This document shows positions 36,430 to 48,570 of a stretch of DNA of 64,000 bases, piece by piece; position 1 is the first letter of the stretch; the number at the start of each line of letters is the position of its first letter. Source of the stretch: Crocodylus rhombifer (Eukaryota; Chordata; Crocodylia; Crocodylidae); assembly GCA_038503035.1 (NCBI GenBank), contig JAVSML010000973.1, forward strand, positions 186,001-250,000, in the 5' to 3' direction. Below the pieces are notes generated by a model. The model worked only from the letters and a program-made list of their open reading frames with translations. It had not been told where the DNA came from and did not search any database. The translations under genes were made by a program, and so were the position numbers.

Positions 36430-36930
36430 TTCCCAGCAGCCCCTGCCTGCATGGCTGGGGCCAGTTTCCATGGAGACCCCAGCAGCTGTGTGCTGTGATA
36501 AGGGGGGGGGGTTGGAGTTTCCATGGAGACAGGCCCCAGCAGTGCTGGCAGGGTGTGTGGCAGGGCACAAAGCTGGGCTGGGATCTCGTGGCAGCGACGG
36601 TGTGGTCCAGAGCCAGGGCAGAGCTGCAGCCTGCATGCTCCACGCAGGCAGTGGATCACAGCTCTGCCTTGGCTCCTTGCAACGGTGATAGCGTGATCCA
36701 GAGCCGCAATCCTCTGCCTGCACACCCCTGCTTGGAGCATGCAGGTGGCACGGTCCCAGCCCAGCCCCGGAGCAGCTCCCTGCCCTGCCCTGTGCCCTGC
36801 CAGCACGGCTGGGGGCGGTCTCCATGGAAACCCCAGCCCTGTGCCATCATAGTATGGCTGCTGCTGGAATCTCTATGGAAACCGGCCCCAGCTGCATGGG
36901 CAGGGGCTGCTGGCTGGAACCAGCCGTAGG
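36430..36930. repeat. GC-rich imperfectly duplicated block
   Basis: Four modules built on 'tttccatggagac' or a variant start at about 36464, 36517, 36817 and 36868. The first pair repeats as the second pair with an offset of about 352 bases, together with the preceding 'atggctggggcc'. A run of G lies near 36502-36511. Stop codons are rare on both strands because of composition, giving spurious frames of 231 and 167 codons. Confidence 0.65.
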
Positions 36931-37888
36931 CTGGACTTTCCCCGCCTCTGCCCTGGGACGTTCGAGGATGGTTATCTCCGAGATCTGTCCCAGTAAAACT
37001 GGAGAGCTGTGCGCTCTCGGCGGGACTGAAGTCCTTCCTGCCCTGCAATGGCAAGAACCAGGCATTGCCTTGCCAGTGGTTGCTATGCTTTTTGGCTTGG
37101 AAAAGTGCACGCCAGCTGGGTGAGGGGTACCGTTAACCTCCCACACCCTCTTCTGCAGATCACAGCAGAGGGCAGGGGGCAGCTTCCTCCTTAGGCTCCT
37201 TCTTCCTCTTCAGGACCTTCCCTCCTCACGGTAGGTTCCTCCGCAGGTTTGCTCTACTCTGCACTGCCTCGGTATGCATGGAGGAGCAGAGGGGGAGCAC
37301 TAACCCCAGCGGGGAGACCTGGACCAGCTCTGTGGACCTTCTTCTAACCATGCACTGGGACACTGCTGCACTTGGGTGTGGGGGGACTTTTGGCAGGCAG
37401 AGCATTGAAAATCGGCCTAGCAGACAGCGCTGCACTTCTGCATTTTTATTGTTTGTATAAACAGCTGTTCAGGCTGAGGGATCTTCCCAAATCTGATTTG
37501 TCACAGTATAAAAATACACGTATGTAGCACTACTGTAAAACGGGCACGGGGCCTGTGGGGTTGATTCACAGAAGTGCCTAGTTTCCACGGCTCCAGTTTG
37601 AAGGGGGTGGGACCTGCATGTAATGGCACCTCTGGATATTGGGATCTAAAGCAGAAGGGTGGTCAGTTCAAGGTGTTAGCTTGGGATTCAAGAGATGACT
37701 TCAGGTCCTTCCTCTTTGACACGGACACGGGGTATGTCACTCGCTCTCCTGGAAGGCAGGGCCAATGATGAGAATGAAGGTGCTAAAGATTTTGAGGTGG
37801 TCTCATACTGGGTAGAGGGGACCTGGGATCTCCTTCTCCTGGATTTAAAGCATTTTGCAAATCGTTTTATTTCAATTCTGCTTTCCAG

Positions 37889-38000
37889 CTCCACCGAGGT
37901 TGACGACATGATTAGAAAATCCACCAACTTGCTCCTGACTCGAACACTCAGCAACTGTTTACAAACTGTTATTAAGAGGAGAAACATAGGGCTGACGGAG
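37889..38000 (+). CDS. EXOC6B: EXOC6B exon i
   Basis: A 112-base exon that completes the serine codon and encodes STEVDDMIRKSTNLLLTRTL then SNCLQTVIKRRNIGLTE. It ends in phase 0. Acceptor 'ctgctttccag', donor 'gtaagc'. The intact block DDMIRKSTNLLLTRTLS is conserved across Sec15. NCLQTVIKRRN differs modestly from the mammalian EXOC6B I recall (NSLQNVIKRKN). Confidence 0.98.
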
Positions 38001-38934
38001 GTAAGCATTTCCCTTCCAGCAGGAAAATCCTCTCATCACGTTTCAGGTTATGTGATCTTTGTATTGACTTCACAGCTCACTGAGGGTGCCTTGTTAATGG
38101 CGTAGCATTGGTGTTGCTGTCAAGCGTTCACCTTTTAAATCCTATGGGGAAGCTCTATAGTGTTGCTGAGCTTTGTGCATGGGGAGAGAATATCTTTGCT
38201 CAGTTCTCAGCTAGTTAGTTTAACAAGGAACATATGGCAATGATAAATTCAAATAACGTTAAAAAAAGACCTAGCATTTATATTCAGGCAGCCAGTTGGT
38301 ATTGTAGTGTGTGATCAGAACGGCATTGGGTTAGGTGGTATAGTAACATGGACCTTAAAAGACCGTCCCTGTTCCAGAAATTATTTCCTGTCCAGGGATG
38401 TAGAAGTAACTTCCTATATGAAAGATGCCATTCTTGACAGTTTTTTCAAAGTGGTCGTGAGCCAACAATTTTCGGGTTGGCATGTGTTGTTTGCAGGTGA
38501 CTTTCTGAGAAGTTAAATCAGTTGAATGTTTATAGATTTATAAGCTGCATACACATGTGTACCATACCTAGGCCAGTGGACTTCATAATCAGAGACAATG
38601 TGTGCTTCTGTAATATCCATGCTAGTAGTACTAATATCAGTATAATTACTGATTGTGGATACTAAGATGAAACCTGATCAACATTTGCTTTTATTTAATC
38701 GAGTTCTGTGCTGGCCTTTCTATGGCAGCTTTACAGTAAAAGGCAAAATTAATAGAAACAAAGCAAAAGAGGAAGCTGTAACTTGCTTTACCTTGAAAGT
38801 TGTTAGTGTTTTAGGAACATTTATATATTCAAGATGTGAATTGCAACACGTCAAGACCTCCCATGTAGGTATCTTCTAGTTTCCAACTGGGATTCAACCC
38901 TGTCCTGCTCTTCAGACTGTGAAATATCCAGGTT

Positions 38935-39060
38935 GTAGCTGTATTGGTTTAAAGGAAAAAGCAATTGGGACTCGTAGTAGAGGTGATATCTTTTATTAGA
39001 CCATCTAGATTTTTGCAAAAAAAAAATTCTTCAATTGTAAGCTTTCAGGCACAAACCAGA
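38935..39060 (+). repeat. dispersed repeat family A
   Basis: 'tgtagctgtattggtttaaa', then 'gatatcttttattagaccat', then 'ctagatttttgcaaaaaaa', then 'gtaagctttcaggcaca'. It has the same order of blocks as the copy at 41657 and the antisense copy at 15429-15512. Confidence 0.65.
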
Positions 39061-41656
39061 CATTGGAGAAAAGATTGTAAAAGTTCTCTGGGTAGAAGTG
39101 AAAGTTCATATTTCCAAGGATTTCACAGAGGAGTCAATAGATGGAGTCTTCAGAGTACATTTGTTCTTGGGGGGCATATTTCTTTTCTTTCCCCAGTCCT
39201 CTTGGGGATCCTTGGCAGTAAGCAATGCAATGACATCGCTACCCTGTTCTACCCATTTTAGAAATAATTCATGGAGTATACAGAAAGAATCAAATTCTTA
39301 GTAACTTTGTGAATGGCTCTTAATAACTTCATAATTTTACCATGGTAGCTGCTCAGCCCTACTTTTTAGTATAAGCCTGATTCAGAGTTTGTTTCACTCT
39401 GGGAGGGAAGGTGATGCTAGAAGAAGAAAATAATGGGCTAAGGAGAGTGCGGAGGTGGAGGGTTTGTTCAGCTGCGTTGGCGCTGCTGCTCTGGAGCTGA
39501 AGAAGGATCCTGCAGGAAATGCCGACAGGTCATGACATTTCAGACTCCAGTTTAAAACAAAGGTCTAATTTGTCAGGAGGTGCCTGCCCACAGTGTTTTG
39601 CTTTGCAGCTCTTTTCATATGATTAAGCCTGGCTTCTCCATCCGGCTCCACATTGCTTACAAATGTACAGTTTCAGCAGCATGTTTCTACTTTTAAATTT
39701 TAAAACTGGCCTAAATGAGTAACTTTCCTTTCCAATTTAGTCAAGAGCAAGTAAGATGAGACCTTGCAACCAAAAATCGATTGTTTGATCTCTCTTGTGC
39801 AGGGCAAACATTGGCCTGTGATCTTAAAAGGAGAAGCTTGCTGAACTCGTTTGAGGCTGTTGAAGTCCTTTTTACGCATTCTCAATGTGTATCTCAGAGC
39901 CAGATCAAGGGTTAAAACCTTGTATGTTCACGTGTCGCTTAAGGCTATGTCCTCAGCTTCCCTCCTCACCCTGAATCTGCTGTTGACACAAACATTGCTC
40001 CTCCTTGAGCACACAAGAGACTGGAAAGTGGGCAGAGCACATGGCTTGGGAGTATCCTTAACATAGTGACAACCCTATAGACACCCACATCTCCAGTGTT
40101 TCCCCCCCAACTATATCTGTCTTTTTAAGATACAGGACTTGGCTTGCTACCTCCAGTGCAAGCTTTCCATGCTGTTCTTGCATTTTACACTTCACAGTTT
40201 TCTGAAGTTTGGTCCACATCTGTCCACTGATTAGGTAGAGAAATACGGATAGTGCTCGCTCTCTCTCTCTAATGTGTATATATAAAAAATCTTCTCCTTT
40301 GGGATTCTTGTGGAAGTGCTTCATCCATCAACAGACTCTCCTAGCTGCTGTTATCTTAACTCTGACAGTTGGCAAGATCTAAGCATCCATGGCACATCAC
40401 CTGATGCTAGTTTTTCACAGGAGCATGGCAGTCCTGAAACCTCACTCTGGTTTTCCTGCAAAAGTGGTTGCTGAATATTCCTTTAAAGTAGACCACCAAC
40501 CTCTGTTTTCTCACTAGGAGCCTTCCTTTAGACAGAATTAAAAAATCCTTTCAGGAAATCATCCATTTTTTTGTGGTATGAGAGAAGGCCATGAAAGGTC
40601 AAGCTTTCTCTTCCCAAATATTATCCTTGTGGATTAGAATTTGTGACCAGGTAGCAGATAACAAATGCCCCTGCTCAAGCAGAGCTCAGGCAACATCCGC
40701 AGAAGTCTTCCTATAGATAAGATCTGTGAACTTACTTAGAGGCTTAGCCTGTACTTTTTACTAAGGATTTATACCCTGTGTCTGGCGATTGGATCAGATG
40801 GCAAGCTCAGGAGGGCAGTTCTGCAATCCCTATTCAGTTAGCTGTAATGATTGCTCAGCCCTCCATCATGTCAGTCTGAGAACTGCTAGCTAAGTATTAG
40901 GAGGAGGACCCACATGAACAAAGACTTGAATAGTTAATTATGACAGTAACTATAATTCTCCAACAGAAGTGGGGAAGCACAGTTACCGGGAGATGAGCAA
41001 CTGCTCTTGTTTTCTAGAAACACTTTGAATGTGAACTTGCTAGATGCTTGTGGGATCTGGTAGATCGGCATCATCTAAATACTAAGTGTGCTGCAGCAGG
41101 GACAACGAATTTTCCCATCTACTAATTTGCACATCACATCTTCAGCCAGATGCGTCCCAATCTCCCATCCAGAGACACAGTAGTATGGCATAGCCATTAA
41201 CAAGGAAGAGAGGGTCAAAACTAATGCAGTGTTGGCACAGGGGGGTTGCAGGAGAAGGAAAAAAAAATTCCCAGTTGTTTGGGCTGCTGGATGCAGAAGC
41301 ATTGTACCCCAGCGTTGAGAAGGAGAGGAATCAAGTACCAAGGAGCCAGAGAGAGTTTAAACAGTTGATGCTGGTTTGTGGCAAGAGAACCAGTTGGCAT
41401 GTGGGGTTGGAGGTGGCTGGCATGGGCAGACTATGGCTACTACGGACAGGAAGGCCAAGAGGAGTTTTGCGTGCCTAGTTAGCAGGTTCTAGGTACGTCA
41501 ACTGCAGAAAATGTGTCTGAAAAATTTGTGCAAGGGGTAGGTGGGAAAGTCTCCTCTATCATTCAGTCACCAGGGCACGAGATGAAACTGGGCAGGTTTC
41601 TGAAGCCTGAGCAAGGATCTTGGGACGATGTTGGGCATTCACATTAATGCTAGGTT

Positions 41657-41770
41657 TTTGCTGGTAGCTACATTGGTCTAAGGATACAGGTAGGCAAGGT
41701 TCTTTGAGTAAATGTGATATCTTTTAGCTAATAAAAGGACTCAAAGAACCTTGCCTGCTTTTTCACACTA
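41657..41770 (+). repeat. dispersed repeat family A with perfect foldback
   Basis: Begins 'ttgctggtagctacattggt' and 'ctaaggatacaggtag'. It then contains GGCAAGGTTCTTTGAGT (41693-41709), which is exactly complementary to 41739-41755. The 29-base spacer holds 'gatatctttta' and a second small stem (CTTTTA/TAAAAG). Confidence 0.8.
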
Positions 41771-42166
41771 ATGGCACTCCCTTTCAGGATGCTTCAGGCT
41801 ATTGTGATGTAGGGCAGCCAAGAAGGGTGCTGAAAAAGTATGTGCAGTCTGTTTTGGACATCCTTCAGCCTGCTGCCTTGAGACGGACAGAAGAGGAACC
41901 CCCAGCTAGACAGGAAATAGAAACCACTAGCTAGGCAAGTGCTGAAAGCTGGTTTTGGTTATGTGGAGCATTGGTCCACTTCTGGAAGGGGGTGTTTAGT
42001 TTTGGAAGGGGAATCAGTCTTCCAAGGGACAAGCTCGCAAGCCAAATCAGGAGGGCATTATAAAAACAACATGCAGAAATCGAAAAAGGGAAATGAATGA
42101 GCACTCATCAAGCCCAAAATCGAGGTTTCAAGAACAGCGTGCTGAGGAATGTGCAGAGAAGTACCA

Positions 42167-42437
42167 CCTTTTCTTGTATACAACATTGCATCTTTTCCCA
42201 AAAAAGTGTTTATTATCTGTGAGGAAATATGATAGAGGAGTTTGTTTTATTACTGGACAAAAGAGAGTAAAGTCTGTATGCGATCCACAGGGAACAAAGC
42301 AATGAGCAAGCTCAGCTCCCCAGGTAAATGCAAGAAACTCATTTACTGCAAGAAAAGACTTCTTTCTTTCCTTCGTTTTGCCTTTCAAAAACCAGGTGTA
42401 TATCTTATTTTGGGGCATGCTGTATACGAGAAGATAG
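42167..42437. mobile_element. family C terminal-inverted-repeat element, copy 3 (about 270 bp)
   Basis: The left end 'ccttttcttgtatacaacat' is mirrored by the complement of the right end, 'tatcttctcgtatacagcat'. The inner 'ttttcccaaaa' and the complement 'gccccaaaataagatataca' extend the similarity. No coding capacity. Confidence 0.55.
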
Positions 42438-44124
42438 AGTAGTTTAACTGCCTCTATACCACCGGTAGGAGCCTGAGGATTAGATGAAAGGAACTAAAAT
42501 TGTTAATTTGTGAACATAAATGCGATCACTTCTGGGGTGGATCTAGGGGATGCACTTAGACCCCCCTTCCCCCTTTGATTTATGCTCTACCCAAAGTTTA
42601 AAACCCAACCACCTAGTAGTGACAGCAGCATTTCTATTCAGGCAGCAATGAGGGACTCGTTTAGCTTCGTAGCTCATTATAATCCATCTGATTCCTTCTA
42701 ATTGCTTTGTTTCATAGTTGTTAATGACTCTTTTTCCTTTTTGAATGGTCTTCATGTTCCACTAATCAAACTATCCTTTCTTCTGCAATTCTGCGGCCTG
42801 CTAGTTGCACATTGCTCCCATTTCACAGTCCTGTGGACTGTATTGAACTCATTCCAGTAAAGTTATATTTGTTTTTGCTTCCACCTTAAACTGAAAAATA
42901 TAGCCCGAGGCCCCTAGCAGATTAAAGCTTCCAGCTTTTTAACTGGAGAAAAAGATGGGTTTTTTTATATGTGATGATGCACCTCACCATCTGCACCCCA
43001 GTTTTCAAAATCCTAGATTGGCCCATGTCCACATCGGTATTCAGTAACTGGGGGTTGGATTTGTATGCTTGGAATAGTAAACTCGATGGTTACAGACATA
43101 AAGAATTTATGTTCTGTATGAATCCTATAAATTGTAGGAAAAATATTGTCACGGGGGACTTCACTCTGGGTGGTATTTATGGGAGATCTCATGCTGCACG
43201 TGACAGCATATCACCGATATATTTGGTCTCTCTTTCCCAGTGCCTTAAGTGCAGTTCCCTTTGCAAGTAGTCTAATCCATCAATCAGCCCCACAATCTGA
43301 GGACACTTTAGTGCCACATGGAGATTAAGTGTCTTGCTTGAAGCTATTCTCTTGTTTGTCTTATACCCGTAGCACGCAAGGTGATTTGCAAGAAGACAGG
43401 GTTCCTGCTGGAGAAATTAGTAATCTGAATCAATAGCTAAATAAGTTGTTCTCTAGCAGAAGCATGGACTGTCTTGCCCTGGACTTGAAACACTTGACTT
43501 GAATCGACTCCAGCTGAGTGTTTGCTTTGTAGTTATCCGTAATGTCACAAGCTATTATCCTGTCTACATGCCACTTGCTCACTTCATGAAGGAAGCATCG
43601 AAAACAAAAGATAAATAAAGCCACAAAAGTTAGGCCTAGTATGCTCGAAGACAGGAGGCCGAGGAATGCTGTGGCTCATACCACCTGTAGTGAAGTAAAA
43701 CCAGTTCATGATTACCAGCAAACTCTGTGGTTTCATTTTTTAAATGCCCTTGTGTGATATTGTTGGCTGTCACTCAGAAATACAGGTTATTTAGGGTTAT
43801 GCTTCTGGTCAGGATTTGGTACCTTGCCTAACCTTGTTGCATTTTGAGGGTGTTTGAAGTGCCCTGAAAGGAGCAATGATTGACAGCTGAATTCACAAAA
43901 TTCATAAAATCCTTGCCACGTTAACACTTTCCCAAGTGTGATCTCGCCTAAGTTTCATATGTTGCTAAGACAGGACAATCCTCCTTTAGCTTTCAGCAGG
44001 GCATAGTGTGTTTTGACAGTGTCAAAAGTAACAAAAGCCCCTTATAAATTGGTATTTGTTCATTTGACATGACCTGCCTTTTAGAACACGAGACACATCT
44101 GAACGTATTCCTTTTCCTTTACAG

Positions 44125-44259
44125 CTTGTGCAAATTATCATTAATACAACCCATTTGGAGAAATCCTGCCGGTTCCTAGAGGAATTCATAACCAATATAA
44201 CCAATGTACTCCCAGAGACGGTCCACACGACCAAACTGTACGGGACCACCACATTCAAG
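44125..44259 (+). CDS. EXOC6B: EXOC6B exon j
   Basis: 135 bases give 45 codons, phase 0 to 0: LVQIIINTTHLEKSCRFLEE, then FITNITNVLPETVHTTKLYG, then TTTFK. Acceptor 'tttcctttacag', donor 'gtgaga'. NVLPETVHTTKLYGTTTFK is diagnostic for EXOC6B against EXOC6. SCRFLEEF replaces the SCKYLEEF I recall in mammals, a conservative change. Confidence 0.98.
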
Positions 44260-45690
44260 GTGAGAAATATCCTTTGTTTTCTTGTAGACTATGATTTGTG
44301 GGGGATAAGCTGCTGTTCATGCTCCACAGATTCTTATTGTATGAAATATCTTTAACAACACGGATGCAGAAATTCTGAGCATCTCTTAATCTGCAATGTC
44401 CTTTCAACATGCTTTTTTTTCTTGAACTGTTTTAAATCGGGATTTTTTTAAAAAGACATGCAATTGCTGGTGCTTATTACCCAACAGAAGCGAAGCAGCC
44501 AGGAAAACCAATGAGAAATAAGGTACAGTATATATGACTGTGTTCCAAAAGGTAGTTTTATGTGTACTTGCTCATTAGTTTGTGCCCTGAGTGTACTGAA
44601 GTTACGTTTTGACATGGCATCTGAATACCACCAAACTACCTTACCAACATCTCTCCAGGCCACTGTGTATATCACTAATGGGGCATTATTGCAGCCACCA
44701 TCAGTGCATCTACCAGCGAGTTCCTTGCACAAGCAAATAGTAGAAAACACTACCTCCCAAAAAGAACACAAGCAGACGCGAACAAGAGGGAGAGTGCGAC
44801 TACTTCATAGCAATTTTTGGAAACGTGCAAGTTCGTCTCTTCTGGGTAGCAATTTTTAACAAGCAGAGAGATGCCATAGGCAGGAGGAGACAACTGGACT
44901 TCACTCTGACACGGGATATGAACAATGCTCTAATAAGACTATGAGAAGGAGGGATGGTAAAATTGTAGGAGTGAGATGGGGCAAGAGACTGCTGTGTAGT
45001 TCAGGTGACAAGTCATCTATTTTTTTGATGGAAGGAAGGGATTTGTGTCGGCCTACTTACTGTTTTAAGTAGTGCTGACAATGCCAACCTACTGTCTCAG
45101 TGCTGACTCTGTTTGAAGCAGAAGAGTCAAGTGCTGCGATGGCAAGGGAATTTAACAACAAAATGCATTCATTTTCATGGGAGCTGTATGGCTAAATCTC
45201 TTTTTCTTGGGAAAAACTTAATCAGAAGCTCTAATTGATTGATATTAATTGGAGGCTAGGTGTACACCTTACTGGGGTCGTTTGACCCCAGTACCCTTTC
45301 CTGCCACGGCAGGGGGTCCGACTCAGTGATCTGCTCAGGTCCCTTCCGACCCTAGAAACTATGAAACTATGATATTTTATAGATAGAAAACCATGGGGAG
45401 TAAGTGAGTTTAAAAAGAGAGAGAGAAGGGTCTGACCCTTCAGAAAGAGTTAATGTTCTATGAATTCAGCGGGCTTAGATCAACCTCTTACACCAGGCAT
45501 TTCTGGCTTGACTGATGGAGAAAAGGGAGCTCTAGTACACAACACACAGGATGGAAAAGGAAGTTAATGAAGAACAAGCAAAGAGTGCAACCTTTTTGCA
45601 TTATACCTTAGTATCATCCATACTGCCTAGGCTAGGAGGCATGACTTCCTTTTGGACCATATTCCACAGTCCCTTTCTCATGTTTTCTAG
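44260..45690 (+). other. EXOC6B intron of 1.4 kb
   Basis: Contains a CR1 3' tail at 45252-45372; otherwise unique-looking sequence. Confidence 0.87.
45252..45372 (+). repeat. CR1 LINE 3' tail
   Basis: 'cttactggggtcgtttgacc' then 'ccagtaccctttcctgcca' and 'gatctgctcaggtcccttcc', ending in 'aactatgaaactatga'. It is the same 3' subfamily as the copy ending at 17290 and, in complement, the tail at 12619. Only the tail was inserted or kept. Confidence 0.9.
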
Positions 45691-45870
45691 GATGCCCGCC
45701 ATGCTGCAGAGGAAGAGATCTACACCAATCTGAACCAGAAGATCGACCAATTCTTGCAGCTGGTGGATTATGATTGGATGGCAGCAGAACCGGGCAGCAG
45801 AGCCAGCGATTACCTTATAGATCTGATTGCCTTCCTGCGCAGCACCTTTGCCGTGTTCACACACCTCCCT
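45691..45870 (+). CDS. EXOC6B: EXOC6B exon k
   Basis: 180 bases give 60 codons, phase 0 to 0, from DARHAAEEEIYTNLNQKIDQ through SDYLIDLIAFLRSTFAVFTH then LP. Acceptor 'tgttttctag', donor 'gtaagtg'. In the family the next residues are GKVAQTACMSAC; that exon is not seen in the following 18 kb. The LVDYDWMAAEPGSRASDYL stretch is the least conserved part, where I recall LADYDWMTGDLGNKASDYL in mammals. Confidence 0.98.
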
Positions 45871-47691
45871 GTAAGTGCCAGCCTGACCCGATTTACAGAA
45901 GCTGAAAGGGGAGAAGGGCTTGATGCCACAGTTGAAGCTTCAGGCTGTTAGTTAACCTTGTTTTTCTTGGAGCGTATATTATAAATAATACCCTATGGGG
46001 ACAGAGGTCATGAACAGAATGGTTTTATTCTAGTATATCCTATCGGGTGTTATCAGAAGTCAAGCTTCCTTAAACTTCTCCTGAATTAGCTTGTTTATTT
46101 GAAAGCCTGGGAGAAATGTACAGATCAGTGATAAGAAAGTCAGGGACATAACTGATTATGTATTCATGTTACATTTTATTTTAAGTATCTGAGATTGTAG
46201 GAGGTTTTTTCTAAATGGCATTAAACTTTTAAAATTTTTTTTTACGATGAACGGTGCGTAGTTTGAGGATGTATTTTTGCCTTTGGGTATTCTGAGTTGT
46301 ATTTATGTCCCAAATGTGCTCGTAAAGCCACCAGAAACCCTGGCTCAAACTACAACTTTGGATCCTACAGTAGAGATTTGTTTTTCTCCATCTAAAATAT
46401 GCCTGCAGTTTTCTTATCGGTTGTTCCTAGAAAAAAAAACACCTATTCATTTTCATCTGTTTTTGATTAGGTGAAATGTAGTATCCCACTGAGTAAAGGT
46501 ACATCTTCATCAGGCAGTTTCACTTCACTTCTCCACAAGCATCTCCTTTCTTTTTTACTTTGGGTCTCATAGATTTTGTACGTATTAGTATCTTCCTTCA
46601 GAATTTTGCAGAGGAAAGATATAACATTGAAGACGGCATTTATACAGCATATAATAATGACTAGTTGCTTTTTTTGCACAACTTGCTAGTTCCTCATATG
46701 AGGTTTCCAATGCTGCGATACATGGGTGCACATCATTGTAAATTTTGCCCATTTTGAAATCGGATGACAAAGCATGTTCTGGTCCAGTTGCAGTTCTGTC
46801 TGCCTTTGCTGCTTTCCTCTTGTCCATACCTGTGTGACTGAGCTGCTGCAAAGGTTTTATCTCCTCAGCAGTGTCAGAGAGCCAGTGCTAAAGCATTTCC
46901 TAAACGTGGTAGTGGTACATTTAGGAAATCCAGCATCCATGGCATTTTGGACCCCACAAGAGCCCTCTTGATGATGTCAAGGAGATTTGACAGTTGCAAG
47001 AAGGCTAGTTCTGGTTGCTGGGGGAAGCTGAAGTGCCAGTGGTGAGATTGGGAAGTTGATTCCAGTCCTTCATGCTTGAGTCCGCCATTGAGGCTGAACT
47101 GCAAAAGGGAGTACAGGCCTGAACCTGGCGTGTATCACAGATAACTTTTTTTGGGGGGATCGGAATGGTTGGGTGACTTTTGCTTTGGGTCAAGTGCATT
47201 TCCAAACCAGCTGTATTCCATAGTGCAGCACAGGTCGGTGAGATGACAGGGCCAGGTTGGGCCTTGGTGTCTGACTGCCACCATGGGGCATCAGCAGGTT
47301 TTTAATCTGGTCGTTTGAATCAGATGACCAGCTATGCTAGTCACGGTAGTAGGTTGTTGTCTTTTATGTGGATCAGCTACTAAAGGGGATGCACGCAGTT
47401 TTAAGTGTTCCTTGAGCAGTGTTTCGAAGTACCATGTCTAAACCAAAGATATTTATGAATATAACAATTGGCAGAGGTTGTGCAGTAGCGTAAGTGGAAT
47501 TCATGCTTTTCTCACCAGGTCATTTTGGGTGATGTAGTGACTATTTCAATGCATGTAAGCCTAGGATGAAAGGGGAGGCAGTTTACTGAAATACAGATGA
47601 ATATATATTTGGAAATCAAACACTTCAAACCAAAAAAAAAAGCACTACAACATATTCTCTTCTTTCACCACACACACTCACTTACTCACCC

Positions 47692-47743
47692 ACTTTCTCT
47701 CTTTTTCACTCTGTGTCTGTCTCTCTATCTCTCTCTCTCTCTC
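47692..47743. repeat. pyrimidine-rich (CT)n tract
   Basis: An imperfect CT/TCTG tract of about 50 bases, all pyrimidine apart from scattered A and G. Confidence 0.85.
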
Positions 47744-48522
47744 ACTTCCTTTCCAGTAAGGGTAGAAATCCCCTCTTTGTTCATTCTCTGCTTCTGTGAA
47801 GTCTTGCTCTATCCCCTGCTTGACAGGGTGTCTTTTCACTGAAGCATGAAGCATAGCTAACATGGAGATGTGAAAGAGGAAAGACATGCCCACAGTGATT
47901 TATGAGATGGACCTAGGGTGATTTATCTTCCTTAAAACATTAACGTTTCCTTTTCAAATTAATCAAAATTGTTTTGGAAATGGGAAAGGCAGCTACTTAG
48001 CCCCCAAAAAGATTGTGCTGCCTGGAAGCAACCTCTCTGTTCCAGCCCCGGTTTAAAAAAAACAAAAAATTTTAACAATCCATCACTGCTCCAAAAACTG
48101 CTCCACCTATTCCTAGTGATGGCTTCCCAGGTTAATGATGCCGAGCTAGTGCATGCACACACAACAGTGCTACGCAGGTCCCATAAGTTCAGAATATTAG
48201 CTTCAAAACATTGTACATGTGCTTAATTCCCAGCACCACTGTGTGAGGTAGGTTGGGTCATTTTATTAGATTCTAAAGAATAATGTTTAAGGCTGTGGAT
48301 CTGGTTTAAACTATTTGTATAAATCTAAACTTTAGGATGCATCAAAGCTACATTTTGTGGAAGAACAGTGGAAATGCACCCTCATTCCAAATTGTTGAGG
48401 GGTTCCTATGTAACCTAAGGCCAGGAAGAACTGTGACACTATGGCTTTAAACAAAAAAATACTGCTTGCTTAATTGCAACAGTCAGTTTACTTTCTTGGG
48501 GCGTGTGTAGACAAAAAGGGGG

Positions 48523-48570
48523 CCCTAAATTATTGCGGTGGATTTTAAAAAACACCGCTTCAATTTAGGG
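48523..48570. repeat. 18-bp stem inverted repeat
   Basis: CCCTAAATTATTGCGGTG (48523-48540) pairs with 48553-48570 at 15 of 18 positions; the three mismatches are central. The preceding 'gtgtgtagacaaaaaggg' hints at a MITE-type repeat, but the ends are not resolved. Confidence 0.7.

Larger units (their letters stand above)
27789..37888 (+). other. EXOC6B intron of 10.1 kb
   Basis: Contains an antisense CR1 tail (28591-28690), a hAT-like element (28921-29232), a MIR-like fragment (29590-29700), family C terminal-inverted-repeat elements (29905-30403 and an end at 32961), an inverted repeat at 33558-33656 and a GC-rich duplicated block (36430-36930). 34169-34768 is open for 199 codons but matches nothing I recognise. 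30410-32950 and 34770-36200 show nothing specific. Confidence 0.8.
38001..44124 (+). other. EXOC6B intron of 6.1 kb
   Basis: Contains family A repeats (38935-39060 and 41657-41770, the latter with a perfect 17-bp hairpin) and a family C element (42167-42437). 39300-41600 and 42450-44120 show nothing specific. Confidence 0.82.

Noticed and set aside
36234..36929. 231-codon plus-strand frame and 167- and 149-codon minus-strand frames
   Set aside because: They lie in a GC-rich internally duplicated block where stops are rare on all frames; the translations are rich in Gly, Pro, Trp and Ala without pattern.
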